64,000 bases of DNA from Halovulum dunhuangense. Lineage in GTDB: Bacteria; Pseudomonadota; Alphaproteobacteria; Rhodobacterales; Rhodobacteraceae. Shown piece by piece: positions 34,757 to 42,406 of the stretch. Positions within the stretch are counted from its first letter, which is position 1. Every line of letters starts with the position of its first letter. The notes beneath the pieces are model-generated. The model did not search any database. It was not told the origin of the DNA and was given only the letters and a program-made list of their open reading frames with translations. Where the stretch lies: assembly GCF_013093415.1 (NCBI RefSeq), contig NZ_JABFBC010000001.1, positions 744,001 to 808,000 of the forward strand. The letters run 5' to 3'. The translations under genes and the position numbers were made by a program.

Positions 34757-36496
34757 ATGAAACGGTTTTCCACCCTCGCCGTTGCGGCGGCATGGCTCGG
34801 CGCGGCGGGCGGGGCGCTTGCGCAGGCGGTGCCCGCCCAGCCCGAGCAGACCTTTTCGGTGGTCGCGAACGACAGCATTGCCGCGCGGGACTACCTGGTT
34901 GCGGCAGCGCATCCGCTGGCCGTCGAGGTCGGGCGCGATGTGCTGGCGGCCGGAGGATCGGCTGCGGATGCAGCCATCGCCGTGCAGTTCATGCTGAACC
35001 TGGTGGAGCCGCAAAGCTCGGGCATCGGCGGCGGGGCGTTTGCGCTTTACTGGGACGCGTCCGAGGGCAGGCTGACCAGTTTCGACGGGCGGGAAAAGGC
35101 GCCGATGGCGGCTGGCCCGGATTACTTCCTGAAGGAAGACGGCACGCCGATGGGCTTCTGGGAGGCGGTGATCGGCGGCCGGTCGGTCGGTGTTCCGGGC
35201 ACGCTGAAGCTGCTGGAAACCCTGCACGCGAAGCACGGCCGCACGCCCTGGGCCGATCTGGTGGAGCCTGCCATCCGGCAGGCCGAGCAAGGCTTTCAGA
35301 TCTCGCTGCGCATGGCGTCCTCGATCGCCGACGCGCAGGAGCGGGGTCTTGCCGATTTCGCGGAAGCGCGCGGCTATTTCTTCACCGAAACCGGCGCGCC
35401 GAAGCCTGCGGGCACGGTGCTGAAGAACCCGGCATTCGCGCGCACCCTGCGGCTGATCGCGGCGCATGGTTCGGCGCCCTTCTACGAGGGGGCGATTGCA
35501 GGCGACATCGTGGCCGCCGTGCGCGGCGCGGCCAATCCGGGGATGCTGACGCTGGAGGACATGGCCGCCTACGAGGTGGTGGAGCGGGCGCCGGTCTGCG
35601 TGGAATACCGCGCACATGACGTCTGCGGCATGGGGCCGCCCAGTTCGGGCGGGCTGACCGTGGGGCAGATCCTGGGGATGCTCGAGAATTTCGAGATGGG
35701 CGACGCGCCGACCGTGGGCGGCTATCACCTGTTCATCGAGGCGTCGCGCCTGGCTTACGCGGATCGCGGGCTTTACATGGCGGACAGCGATTTCGTGCGG
35801 ATGCCGACCGAGGGGCTGATCGATCCGCTTTACCTGGACAGCCGGGCGGCGCTGATCGAGACCGACCAGGCGATGGAGACGGCGGCGCCCGGCACGCCGC
35901 CCTTCAGGGAGGGGATGCTGCTTGCCCCCGACACCCAGGCCGAGCGGCCCGGCACCACCCATTTCGTGATCGTGGACCGTCATGGCGACATGGTGTCGAT
36001 GACCACCACCATCGAGACCGGCTTCGGCAGCCGGGTGATGACCGGCGGGTTCCTTCTGAACAACGAGCTGACGGATTTCTCCTTCGTGCCGATGGTCGAT
36101 GGCAAGCCGGTGGCGAACCGGGTGGAGCCGGGCAAGCGGCCGCGCTCGTCCATGGCGCCGACGGTGGTGCTGCGGGACGGGGCGCCGGTGATGCTGACCG
36201 GATCGCCCGGGGGCGCGCGGATCATTCCCTATGTCGCGCTGTCCCTGATCGGCGTGATCGACTGGGGGCTCGATCCGCAGGCCGCCATAGACATGGGGCA
36301 TGTGACGAACCTGAACGGCCCCACGGATCTTGAGGAAGGGACGGGCGCTGCCGAGATGGCGGCGGAGCTGGAGGCGATGGGGCACGAGGTGCGGATATCG
36401 AACCTGAACTCGGGGCTGCATGTCGTCACCATCGGCCCCGAGGGGATGCTGGGCGCGGCCGACGGGCGGCGCGAGGGCAGCGTCGCGGGGGAGTGA
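34757..36496 (+). CDS. ggt: Gamma-glutamyltransferase
   Basis: A 579-residue exported Ntn-hydrolase zymogen that cleaves glutathione and other gamma-glutamyl compounds in the periplasm. A signal peptide covers about 1-22 (ending GALAQ). The self-cleavage and catalytic Thr is Thr400 in RPGTTHFVIVD, after a large subunit of about 377 mature residues. The small subunit has the oxyanion motif LTGSPGGARIIPY and SSMAPTVVL. SGIGGGAFAL and FDGREKAP mark the large subunit. GGAAGGAG precedes the ATG. It follows smc by 79 bases. Confidence 0.95.
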   Translation: MKRFSTLAVAAAWLGAAGGALAQAVPAQPEQTFSVVANDSIAARDYLVAAAHPLAVEVGRDVLAAGGSAADAAIAVQFMLNLVEPQSSGIGGGAFALYWDASEGRLTSFDGREKAPMAAGPDYFLKEDGTPMGFWEAVIGGRSVGVPGTLKLLETLHAKHGRTPWADLVEPAIRQAEQGFQISLRMASSIADAQERGLADFAEARGYFFTETGAPKPAGTVLKNPAFARTLRLIAAHGSAPFYEGAIAGDIVAAVRGAANPGMLTLEDMAAYEVVERAPVCVEYRAHDVCGMGPPSSGGLTVGQILGMLENFEMGDAPTVGGYHLFIEASRLAYADRGLYMADSDFVRMPTEGLIDPLYLDSRAALIETDQAMETAAPGTPPFREGMLLAPDTQAERPGTTHFVIVDRHGDMVSMTTTIETGFGSRVMTGGFLLNNELTDFSFVPMVDGKPVANRVEPGKRPRSSMAPTVVLRDGAPVMLTGSPGGARIIPYVALSLIGVIDWGLDPQAAIDMGHVTNLNGPTDLEEGTGAAEMAAELEAMGHEVRISNLNSGLHVVTIGPEGMLGAADGRREGSVAGE

Positions 36497-36499
36497 GGC

Positions 36500-36844
36500 T
36501 CAGTCCTGCTCCTGCTCCTCCTCCAGGGGGAGGAGCAGCGCCTCGATCGCGTCGAGGTCGTCGGGGTCGAAACTGCCGAAGGCCTCCATCCAGACGGCGG
36601 CGGGGCGCAGGGCGTCGATCTCCAGCCGGCACCACTTGACCCGGCCCTCGCGGTGCTGGCTGATCAACCCCGCGCGGGTCAGGATGGCGAGGTGCTTGGA
36701 CACAGCCGCAAGGCTCATCTCGAACGGCCCGGCCAGGTCGCCAACCGTGCAGTCGCCGGCCAGAAGGCGGTTCACGATCGCCCGCCTTGTGGGATCGGCG
36801 AGGGCGGCGAAACTGGCGTCGAGGCGGGCATCGGCATCGCTCAT
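36500..36844 (-). CDS. ArsR-family winged-helix regulator
   Basis: A 114-residue ArsR/SmtB-type repressor. The core reads FAALADPTRRAIVNRLLAGDCTVGDLAGPF and the recognition helix MSLAAVSKHLAILTRAGLI, followed by the wing QHREGRVKWCRLE. The typical metal-binding CxC of ArsR is absent, which fits the subgroup often paired with SRPBCC/AHSA1 proteins, but no such partner is present here. The C-terminus is acidic. It is convergent with ggt and has a perfect palindrome just upstream, a likely autoregulatory operator. Confidence 0.9.
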   Translation of the reverse strand: MSDADARLDASFAALADPTRRAIVNRLLAGDCTVGDLAGPFEMSLAAVSKHLAILTRAGLISQHREGRVKWCRLEIDALRPAAVWMEAFGSFDPDDLDAIEALLLPLEEEQEQD

Positions 36845-36875
36845 GCGGAACGCTTGCCCGGGTCCGGATGAATCG

Positions 36876-36891
36876 TCAACCGTTCGGTTGA
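36876..36891. promoter_or_regulatory. Perfect palindrome, probable ArsR-family operator
   Basis: TCAACCG-TT-CGGTTGA, 7-bp arms and a 2-base centre, 32 bases upstream of the ArsR gene start. The size suits a winged-helix dimer. On the minus strand the right half contains TTGACG, a possible -35 element, so binding would block transcription. Confidence 0.6.
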
Positions 36892-36980
36892 ATGAGGCGC
36901 GGGGTGCGACGAGGCCGTGAGGGGCTGTGAAATTCGTCCTGCGCCCGCCGGTCGCACCCTGGCAAATCCGTTCAATATCA

Positions 36981-37019
36981 GTTGCTTGCCGGATTGTTGC
37001 GTCGCAACGGCGTTGCTTG
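36981..37019. repeat. Cluster of GTTGC/GCAAC half-sites before the atp operon
   Basis: GTTGC occurs at 36981 and 36996, GCAAC at 37004, and GTTGC again at 37012. The first and last extend to GTTGCTTG. GTTGCG-T-CGCAAC (36996-37008) and GCAAC-GGC-GTTGC (37004-37016) are overlapping dyads. They end at the -35 box of the putative atp promoter, so a regulator site is possible. Confidence 0.4.
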
Positions 37020-37045
37020 ACTTGCGCGTTCGCCCCCCCTAGTGT
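37017..37045 (+). promoter_or_regulatory. Putative sigma-70 promoter of the F0 ATP synthase operon
   Basis: TTGACT at 37017-37022 and TAGTGT at 37040-37045 with 17 bases between, 59 bases upstream of the atpI ATG. The -35 box preceded by C (CTTGAC) is common in Rhodobacter-type promoters; the -10 is imperfect. Confidence 0.5.
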
Positions 37046-37103
37046 CCGCGCCAAGTTCGCCGGGGTGGCATGTGCTGCCCCGGTCGGCGAAAAGGCTTGG
37101 ACA

Positions 37104-37424
37104 ATGGCCGACAAACCACACCGGGACCAGCTTCGAAAGCTGGAGGAACGGATCGCCGCAGCGAAGCTTGCACGCGAACCGAAGCCATCCCGACAGAACA
37201 AGTACGAGGCCAGTTCGCTGGCCTGGCGCATGGTTCTGGAACTGGTTGTCGGCATGGCGCTGGGCTGCCTCATCGGCTACGGCCTAGACGTGCTGTTCGG
37301 CACGCTGCCGCTGTTCCTGATGATCTTCGCCGTGCTGGGATTTGCCGCCGGGATCCGCACGATGATGCGCTCGGCGGAAGAAGTGAAGCGGGGGCGCAAA
37401 CGCCCCGGGGAAGAAACGGAGTAG
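37104..37424 (+). CDS. atpI: F0F1 ATP synthase assembly protein I
   Basis: A 106-residue membrane protein with a charged N-terminus and two transmembrane helices (ELVVGMALGCLIGYGLDVLF and PLFLMIFAVLGFAAGI), ending in a charged tail. This is the AtpI/AtpZ type that helps c-ring assembly. The start MADKPHRDQLRKLEERIAAA is chosen because it begins the family pattern; the open frame upstream contains the promoter. It is the first gene of atpI-B-E-X-F, with 3 bases to atpB. Confidence 0.92.
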   Translation: MADKPHRDQLRKLEERIAAAKLAREPKPSRQNKYEASSLAWRMVLELVVGMALGCLIGYGLDVLFGTLPLFLMIFAVLGFAAGIRTMMRSAEEVKRGRKRPGEETE

Positions 37425-37427
37425 GCG

Positions 37428-38183
37428 ATGGCAGAACCGGCGGAAGGCGGCAGCGGCTTCAACATCCACCCGATGGACCAGTTCGTGGTCAAGCCGCTGT
37501 TTGGCGATGGGCCGGTGGCCTGGTACACGCTGACCAACGTGACGCTGTGGATGGCGATCACCGTGGCCGCGGTGGCGCTGCTGCTGGTCTATGCCGCGCG
37601 CGGTCGCGCGCTGGTGCCGACGCGCGGGCAGAGCATGGCCGAGCTGACCTATGGCTTCACCCGCAAGATGGTCGAGGACGTGGCCGGCAAGGAGGGGCTG
37701 AAGTATTTCCCCTACATCCTGACCCTGTTCATGTTCATCCTGTTCGCCAACCTGCTGGCGCTGCTGCCGATGTCGTTCTCGACGACGTCGCATATCGCGG
37801 TGACGGCGGTGCTGGCGCTGGCGGTGTTCTTCACCGTGACGGCGATCGGCTTCATCAAGCACGGCACGCACTTCCTCGGCCTGTTCTGGGTGTCGAGCGC
37901 GCCGCTGCCGTTGCGTCCGGTGCTGGCGGTGATCGAGGTGATCTCGTATTTCGTGCGGCCTGTCAGCCATTCGATCCGACTTGCGGGCAACCTGATGGCC
38001 GGTCACGCCGTTCTGAAGGTGTTCGCGGGCTTTGCCGGTGCGCTGGGCGTCGGCGCGGTGCTGCCGGTGGCGGCCATCGCGGCGATCTATGGTCTGGAAC
38101 TGCTGGTGGCCTGCATCCAGGCCTATGTGTTCACGATCCTGACCTGCGTCTACCTGAACGACGCCCTGCATCCGTCTCACTAA
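37428..38183 (+). CDS. atpB: ATP synthase F0 subunit a
   Basis: A 251-residue membrane protein forming the proton half-channels beside the c-ring. It begins [20 protein letters not shown] and has five or six helices. The essential Arg lies in [17 protein letters not shown], and the last helix has [18 protein letters not shown], where Gln and Tyr line the channel. It is the second gene of the F0 operon. The F1 genes (atpHAGDC) are not in the window, as usual for Rhodobacterales where F0 and F1 are separate operons. Confidence 0.97.
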   Translation: MAEPAEGGSGFNIHPMDQFVVKPLFGDGPVAWYTLTNVTLWMAITVAAVALLLVYAARGRALVPTRGQSMAELTYGFTRKMVEDVAGKEGLKYFPYILTLFMFILFANLLALLPMSFSTTSHIAVTAVLALAVFFTVTAIGFIKHGTHFLGLFWVSSAPLPLRPVLAVIEVISYFVRPVSHSIRLAGNLMAGHAVLKVFAGFAGALGVGAVLPVAAIAAIYGLELLVACIQAYVFTILTCVYLNDALHPSH

Positions 38184-38219
38184 CCAATCCACGTCATTCC
38201 ATCAGAAGGAGCATCCAAA

Positions 38220-38456
38220 ATGGAAGGCAATATCGCTGAAATGGGTCAGTTCATCGGCGCGGGCCTGGCCTGCATCGGCATGGGCGGCGCGGGCATCGGT
38301 GTGGGCCACGTGGCCGGCAACTTCCTGTCCGGCGCGCTGCGCAACCCGGCCGCCGCCGGCGAGCAGACCGCGACGCTGTTCATCGGCATCGCCTTTGCCG
38401 AAGCGCTCGGCATCTTCTCGTTCCTGGTCGCCCTGCTGCTGATGTTCGCCGTCTGA
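38220..38456 (+). CDS. atpE: ATP synthase F0 subunit c
   Basis: A 78-residue hairpin of two membrane helices forming the rotor ring. Proton binding is by Glu61 in [15 protein letters not shown]; no Na+-type ligands are visible, so it is proton-driven. The polar loop is [12 protein letters not shown] strong AGAAGGAG lies upstream of the ATG, which fits the high stoichiometry needed for subunit c. The N-terminal helix is Gly-rich ([21 protein letters not shown]). Confidence 0.98.
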   Translation: MEGNIAEMGQFIGAGLACIGMGGAGIGVGHVAGNFLSGALRNPAAAGEQTATLFIGIAFAEALGIFSFLVALLLMFAV

Positions 38457-38549
38457 TCGACGGCGATCTCGGGGCGGGTGCCTGGGGTGCCCGTCCTCCA
38501 TCGGTAGCCGCGGGCCACCCGGCCCGCGGGGCAACTGCGGAGAGAGAAC

Positions 38550-39062
38550 ATGGCTGAGCCAACCGAAGCGGCGGGCATGCCGCAGCTCGATTTCTCGACC
38601 TTCCCCAACCAGATCTTCTGGCTGGTGGTCACGCTTGCGGCGATCTACTTCATCGTCTCGCGCGTGGCCATGCCACGGATCGGCGGGGTGATCGAGGATC
38701 GTGCGAGCGTTCTTCAGAACGACCTCGACCAGGCCGCGGCGCTGAGCCAGAAGGCGAAGGAGGCCGAGGCCGCCTATCACCAGGCGCTGGCCGATGCCCG
38801 TGCCGAGGCGCAGCGCATCGCCGGGGAAACCCGTGCGGCGATCCAGAAGGAACTGGACGCGGCCATCGCCAAGGCCGACGCCGAGATCGCGGCCCGTGCG
38901 GCCGAGTCCGAGAAGCGCATCGCCGAAATCCGCGAGTCGGCCACCCGCAGCGTCGAGGAAGTCGCCGGCGAGACCGGGGCCGCCATCGTCGCGGCGCTGA
39001 TGCCGGATCTGGCCGATGATGCGGCGGTGAAGTCCGCTGTCGCCAACGCGATGAAAGGCTGA
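38550..39062 (+). CDS. atpX: ATP synthase F0 subunit b'
   Basis: A 170-residue peripheral-stalk subunit. One N-terminal helix ([25 protein letters not shown]) anchors it in the membrane, followed by a long charged Ala-rich coiled coil. The first position of the b/b' pair and the sequence [15 protein letters not shown] identify it as b'. The b and b' forms dimerise in phototrophs and alphaproteobacteria in place of a b homodimer. It is 93 bases after atpE, the largest gap in the operon, and 4 bases before atpF. Confidence 0.95.
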   Translation: MAEPTEAAGMPQLDFSTFPNQIFWLVVTLAAIYFIVSRVAMPRIGGVIEDRASVLQNDLDQAAALSQKAKEAEAAYHQALADARAEAQRIAGETRAAIQKELDAAIAKADAEIAARAAESEKRIAEIRESATRSVEEVAGETGAAIVAALMPDLADDAAVKSAVANAMKG

Positions 39063-39066
39063 GCCG

Positions 39067-39591
39067 ATGAACCTGTTCCTGCCCATGGCCACCGGCCCGT
39101 TCTTCTCGCTCGACAATACCGACTTCGTGGTGCTGCTGGGCTTCCTGATCTTCGTCGGCGTGCTGCTGTATTTCGGCGTGCCGAAGCTGATCACATCCAA
39201 GCTGGACGCGCGCGCCGAAGAGATCCGCAACGAACTGGACGAGGCGCGCACCATGCGCGAGGACGCCCAGTCCCTGCTGGCGGAGTTCGAGAAGCGCAAG
39301 GAAGAAGTATCGGACCAGGCGGCCTCGATCGTGGCCGCCGCGAAGTCCGAGGGCGAGTCGGCGCTGGCCGCCGCAAAGGCCGACCTGGAAGCGACCATGG
39401 CGCGCCGTCTGAACGCCGCGACCGAGCAGATCGCCTCGGCCGAGCAGGCTGCTGTGCGCGAGGTGCGTGACCGCGCCGTGGCGGTTGCCGTCAAGGCCGC
39501 GGCCGAGGTCATCGCCCAGAAGATGAACGCGACCCAGGCGGACGCGCTGATCGACAAGGCCATCGCCGAGGTGAAGGGCAAGCTGCACTGA
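39067..39591 (+). CDS. atpF: ATP synthase F0 subunit b
   Basis: A 174-residue peripheral-stalk subunit with an N-terminal helix (DFVVLLGFLIFVGVLLYFGV) followed by LDARAEEIRNELDEARTMRE and a long coiled coil, which is the classical subunit b pattern. It should pair with b' and contact the delta subunit of F1. It is the last gene of the F0 operon and is followed by a rho-independent terminator. Confidence 0.96.
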   Translation: MNLFLPMATGPFFSLDNTDFVVLLGFLIFVGVLLYFGVPKLITSKLDARAEEIRNELDEARTMREDAQSLLAEFEKRKEEVSDQAASIVAAAKSEGESALAAAKADLEATMARRLNAATEQIASAEQAAVREVRDRAVAVAVKAAAEVIAQKMNATQADALIDKAIAEVKGKLH

Positions 39592-39616
39592 CGCCTGCCT
39601 GACAGACCGCGAAACA

Positions 39617-39645
39617 GGCCCGCACCGAAAGGTTGCGGGCCTTTT
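39617..39645 (+). terminator. Rho-independent terminator after atpF
   Basis: Stem GGCCCGCACC (39617-39626) with GGTTGCGGGCC (39631-39641), GAAA loop, one bulged T, then TTTTCT. It lies directly before the end of the convergent FadR-type gene and could act in both directions. Confidence 0.85.
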
Positions 39646-40413
39646 CTATTTGGCCTGTTCCTGCGCGAAGCGCAGCTGGGCGGTATCCTCGTTCCGGGCA
39701 ATGCGGATCTGCTCGCGCGTGGCGCTTTCGACGAAATCCATATGCGCCTCGACCGCGGCCCTTGCCGCCGCCGGATCGCGCCCGGTGACGGCGTCGTGGA
39801 TCGCCCGGTGCTGCTGAAGAAGCTCGCTGCGGGTGGTGCGCATCGCGAACATCGTCTGGCGGTTGTAGAACACGCCTTCGCGCAGCATCTCGAACATAGA
39901 GCGCATCATGTGCAGCATGACCACGTTGTGCGACGCCTCGACGATGGCCATGTGGAAATCCGCGTCCAGCGCCGCCTCTTCGCGGGCGGCACGGCGGGCA
40001 TGGGCCGCTTCCATGCGCTGGAAGATCGCGGTGATGATCGACAGGTCGGTGTCGCTGGCTTCACGGGCGGCACGGGCCGCCGCCAGCCCCTCGAGATCGC
40101 GTCGGAAGGCGATGTAGTCGAAAAGCGCCTCGGAATGGGTGGAGAAGAGCCGCACAAGGGGCGGTGCGAAGGCCGAGCCGAGGACATCCGCCACATAGGC
40201 GCCCGCACCGGGGCGGGTGACGATCAGGCCGGCCTGTTCCAGTTCCGCCAGCGCCTCGCGCAAAGACGGGCGGGAGACGGAGAGCTGCGCCGCCAGGTCC
40301 CTTTCGGCGGGCAGGCGCGCGCCGGGGCGCAGCACGCCGCGCAGGATGAGGCTTTCGATCTGCCGTCGGATCGCGCTGGCGATGCGCTCCGGTTCAATCT
40401 TGTGGAAGGTCAT
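39646..40413 (-). CDS. FadR-subfamily GntR regulator (FCD domain)
   Basis: A 255-residue regulator. The N-terminal winged helix reads RIASAIRRQIESLILRGVL, LPAERDLAAQLSVSRPSLRE and LEQAGLIVTRPGAG. The FCD effector domain follows, with ALDADFHMAIVEASHN and HRAIHDAVTGRDPAAARAAVEAHM, where Asp and His residues of a metal/acid-binding site are visible. It resembles PdhR/LldR regulators, which respond to pyruvate, lactate or similar acids. No metabolic target gene is adjacent; a dyad just upstream suggests autoregulation. Confidence 0.92.
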   Translation of the reverse strand: MTFHKIEPERIASAIRRQIESLILRGVLRPGARLPAERDLAAQLSVSRPSLREALAELEQAGLIVTRPGAGAYVADVLGSAFAPPLVRLFSTHSEALFDYIAFRRDLEGLAAARAAREASDTDLSIITAIFQRMEAAHARRAAREEAALDADFHMAIVEASHNVVMLHMMRSMFEMLREGVFYNRQTMFAMRTTRSELLQQHRAIHDAVTGRDPAAARAAVEAHMDFVESATREQIRIARNEDTAQLRFAQEQAK

Positions 40414-40429
40414 TCGGGGTCCCTCGATT

Positions 40430-40446
40430 GGTCAGATCATATGACC
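40430..40446. promoter_or_regulatory. Candidate FadR-type operator
   Basis: GGTC, 9 bases, GACC, reading GGTCAGATCATATGACC, 17 bases upstream of the FCD regulator start. GntR/FadR-family operators often have GGTC/GACC-like arms, but the spacing here is longer than the usual. Confidence 0.35.
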
Positions 40447-40531
40447 GCATCGCGGGAAAGAACAAGAAGCCCCTTCGGATACAGGAACGCCGCCCCGAAG
40501 GGCGGCGTCTGGTCTTGCGTCGTGCCAGCCG

Positions 40532-41170
40532 TCAGCGGGTCGGCGTGATGACGATTTCGACCCGGCGGTTGGCCTGCCGCCCCTCGGCGGTGGCGTTCGT
40601 CGCGATGGGCTGGTTTTCGCCCATGCCGAAGGCGCGAATGCGCGAGGACGACACGCCGCCCTGCACCAGGATGCTGCGCACGGCCGCCGCGCGACGCTCG
40701 GACAGGTCCTGGTTGTAGGATGCCGAGCCGGTGTCGTCGGTGTGGCCGATGACCTGCACGGTGCTGTTCGGGTACTGTTGCAGGTTCTGCGCGATGGCGA
40801 ACAGGTCGTCGCGCAGGCTGTCGCGCACGACCGTGCTGTCCACGGCGAAGGTGATCGCCTCGGGCAGGCTGACGATCAGCTGGCTGCCGGTGTTGACGAT
40901 CCGGGCGCCGGAGCCCGCCAGTTCCTGTTGCAGCGCGCGCTCCTGCCGTTCGAGCAGGACGCCCACGCCGCCGCCCAGGGCGGCGCCGATGCCGGCGCCG
41001 ATGACGGTGGCTTCGGTGTCGCCCCCGACGATCTGGCCGGCGATGGCGCCAAGGCCAGCGCCGATCAGGGCCGAGTTGCCGGTGTTGTTCGCGGTGCCGT
41101 CCGGATCGGTACAGGCAGAGAGCGCCAGGCCCGATGCGGCGATGAGGGTGATCGATTTAGCCGAAAGCAT
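40532..41170 (-). CDS. OmpA-family lipoprotein
   Basis: A 212-residue lipoprotein. The signal peptide ends with lipobox LSAC (Cys20). A glycine-rich stretch (GAGLGAIAGQIVGG, then GAGIGAALGGGVG; glycine-zipper type) precedes the C-terminal OmpA domain at about 95-212. The peptidoglycan-binding motif reads GHTDDTGSASYNQDLSERRAAAV with Asp and Arg ligands. It probably links the outer membrane to the cell wall, similar to YiaD. It stands alone, with 27-base-spaced direct repeats upstream. Confidence 0.93.
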   Translation of the reverse strand: MLSAKSITLIAASGLALSACTDPDGTANNTGNSALIGAGLGAIAGQIVGGDTEATVIGAGIGAALGGGVGVLLERQERALQQELAGSGARIVNTGSQLIVSLPEAITFAVDSTVVRDSLRDDLFAIAQNLQQYPNSTVQVIGHTDDTGSASYNQDLSERRAAAVRSILVQGGVSSSRIRAFGMGENQPIATNATAEGRQANRRVEIVITPTR

Positions 41171-41243
41171 GTTTCGTCCTCGTGTTCCAAATGCGCGAAG
41201 CGGTGCCTCGCCGTTACTTGATCCCAACGGGTTTCTAAGCCCA

Positions 41244-41279
41244 GCGCAATTGAAATGGGCAGTCTTTCACGCGCAATTG
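41244..41279. repeat. Two direct copies of GCGCAATTG upstream of the OmpA-like gene
   Basis: GCGCAATTG at 41244-41252 and again at 41271-41279, 27 bases start to start, in the 146-base gap between the OmpA-like lipoprotein and the Ada-like gene. Their meaning is unknown. Confidence 0.3.
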
Positions 41280-41316
41280 TCACTTTGGGCGGTTTCTTAC
41301 CGATCCTTTCAGGACT

Positions 41317-42153
41317 TCAACCGGCATCCGCGCGCGCCGATTCGCGGGCAAGCATGGCCCGCTTTACCCCCAGCCCCCAATGATACCCCCCCAGCCCGCC
41401 GGATTTGCGCAGGGCGCGGTGGCAGGGAATGAGATAGGCAATGGGGTTGCGGCCCACGGCGGTGCCCACGGCGCGCATCGCGGTCGGGTGGCCGATGGCG
41501 CGGGCGATCTCGGAATAGGGGGCGACGGCGCCTTCGGGGATCCGCAGGAGCGCCTCCCAGACCTTGATCTGGAAGGGGGCGCCGATCAGGTGGAGTTGTG
41601 CCTCGCCGCGCATCGCGAAGACGGGCTCGGCCAGTCTTGCGATCGCTTCGGCGTCCTCGATGTAGCGCGCTTCGGGCCAGCGGGCGCGCAGGTCGGCCAT
41701 CGCGGCCGCCCGCCCGGTTTCCGCCGCGAAGGCGATGCCGCAGATGCCGCGCGGCGTCGCCATGACCAGGGCGGGGCCGAAGGGGCTGGCGACCCAGCCC
41801 CAGCGGATGTCCAGCCCGGCGCCGCGGCGGGCATATTCGCCGGGGGTCATCGCCTCCCAGCGCAGGAACAGGTCGTGCAGGCGTCCGGTGCCGGAAAGGC
41901 CCGCGTCATGCGCCGCGTCGAGAAGGGTTGCCCGCGTCTCGAGCAGGCGTCTTGCGTGATCGAGCGCCAGGTATTGCTGATAACGCTTGGGGCTGACCCC
42001 GACCCACTGGCTGAACAGGCGCTGGAAATGGGCGGGGCTCAGGCCCACCCGCTCGGCCAGCGATTCGAGCGAGATCTGCGCGGGTGCGGCGGCGTCGATC
42101 TCCGTGATGGCGCGGGCGATCAGGGTGTAGTGATACGGGTCATGCAGGGTCAT
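41317..42153 (-). CDS. AraC/Ada-type regulator fused to O6-alkylguanine-DNA methyltransferase
   Basis: A 278-residue protein with an N-terminal AraC-type helix-turn-helix (about 1-110: SLESLAERVGLSPAHFQRLFSQWVGVSPKRYQQYL) and a C-terminal methyltransferase domain with the acceptor Cys244 in IPCHRALRKSGGLGGYHWG. It lacks the N-terminal zinc domain of E. coli Ada that senses methylphosphotriesters, so it repairs O6-methylguanine but how it would be activated as a regulator is unclear. It is divergent from the ornithine decarboxylase gene across 253 bases. Confidence 0.93.
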   Translation of the reverse strand: MTLHDPYHYTLIARAITEIDAAAPAQISLESLAERVGLSPAHFQRLFSQWVGVSPKRYQQYLALDHARRLLETRATLLDAAHDAGLSGTGRLHDLFLRWEAMTPGEYARRGAGLDIRWGWVASPFGPALVMATPRGICGIAFAAETGRAAAMADLRARWPEARYIEDAEAIARLAEPVFAMRGEAQLHLIGAPFQIKVWEALLRIPEGAVAPYSEIARAIGHPTAMRAVGTAVGRNPIAYLIPCHRALRKSGGLGGYHWGLGVKRAMLARESARADAG

Positions 42154-42406
42154 GGCGGGCTCCTTCGGGCCAAATCTAGGCGCGGGGCGTGTCTGTCGGC
42201 CACCCGGATGTTGCGCAAAAAGCTACAGCGTTTTTGTTTTGGCTGGCATGTGAGAAATGCATTTGTAGTAGCGGCCCATCTGCCCCATGTGTGCGGACAG
42301 ACGCAAATTGCACGCGCCTCTGGCCCATGCTGGTTTACGCAGCGACATCCGCGTCCTTGTAACGTCCGTCCGGGCCTGAAAATCCGGGATATTATGGGGA
42401 AGCCCT
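42154..42406. other. Long divergent intergenic region
   Basis: It holds the promoters of the Ada-like gene (leftward) and the decarboxylase gene (rightward). It is AT-rich for this genome, with CAAAAA (42216) and TTTTTG (42231) able to pair and a TATTAT (42390-42395) that could be a -10 box for the decarboxylase. No coding sequence or known riboswitch was recognised. Confidence 0.5.

Noticed and set aside
42154..42406. A riboswitch or leader peptide before the ornithine decarboxylase
   Set aside because: The only clear pairing is an AT-only 6-bp stem; no known riboswitch core and no plausible short reading frame with a ribosome-binding site.
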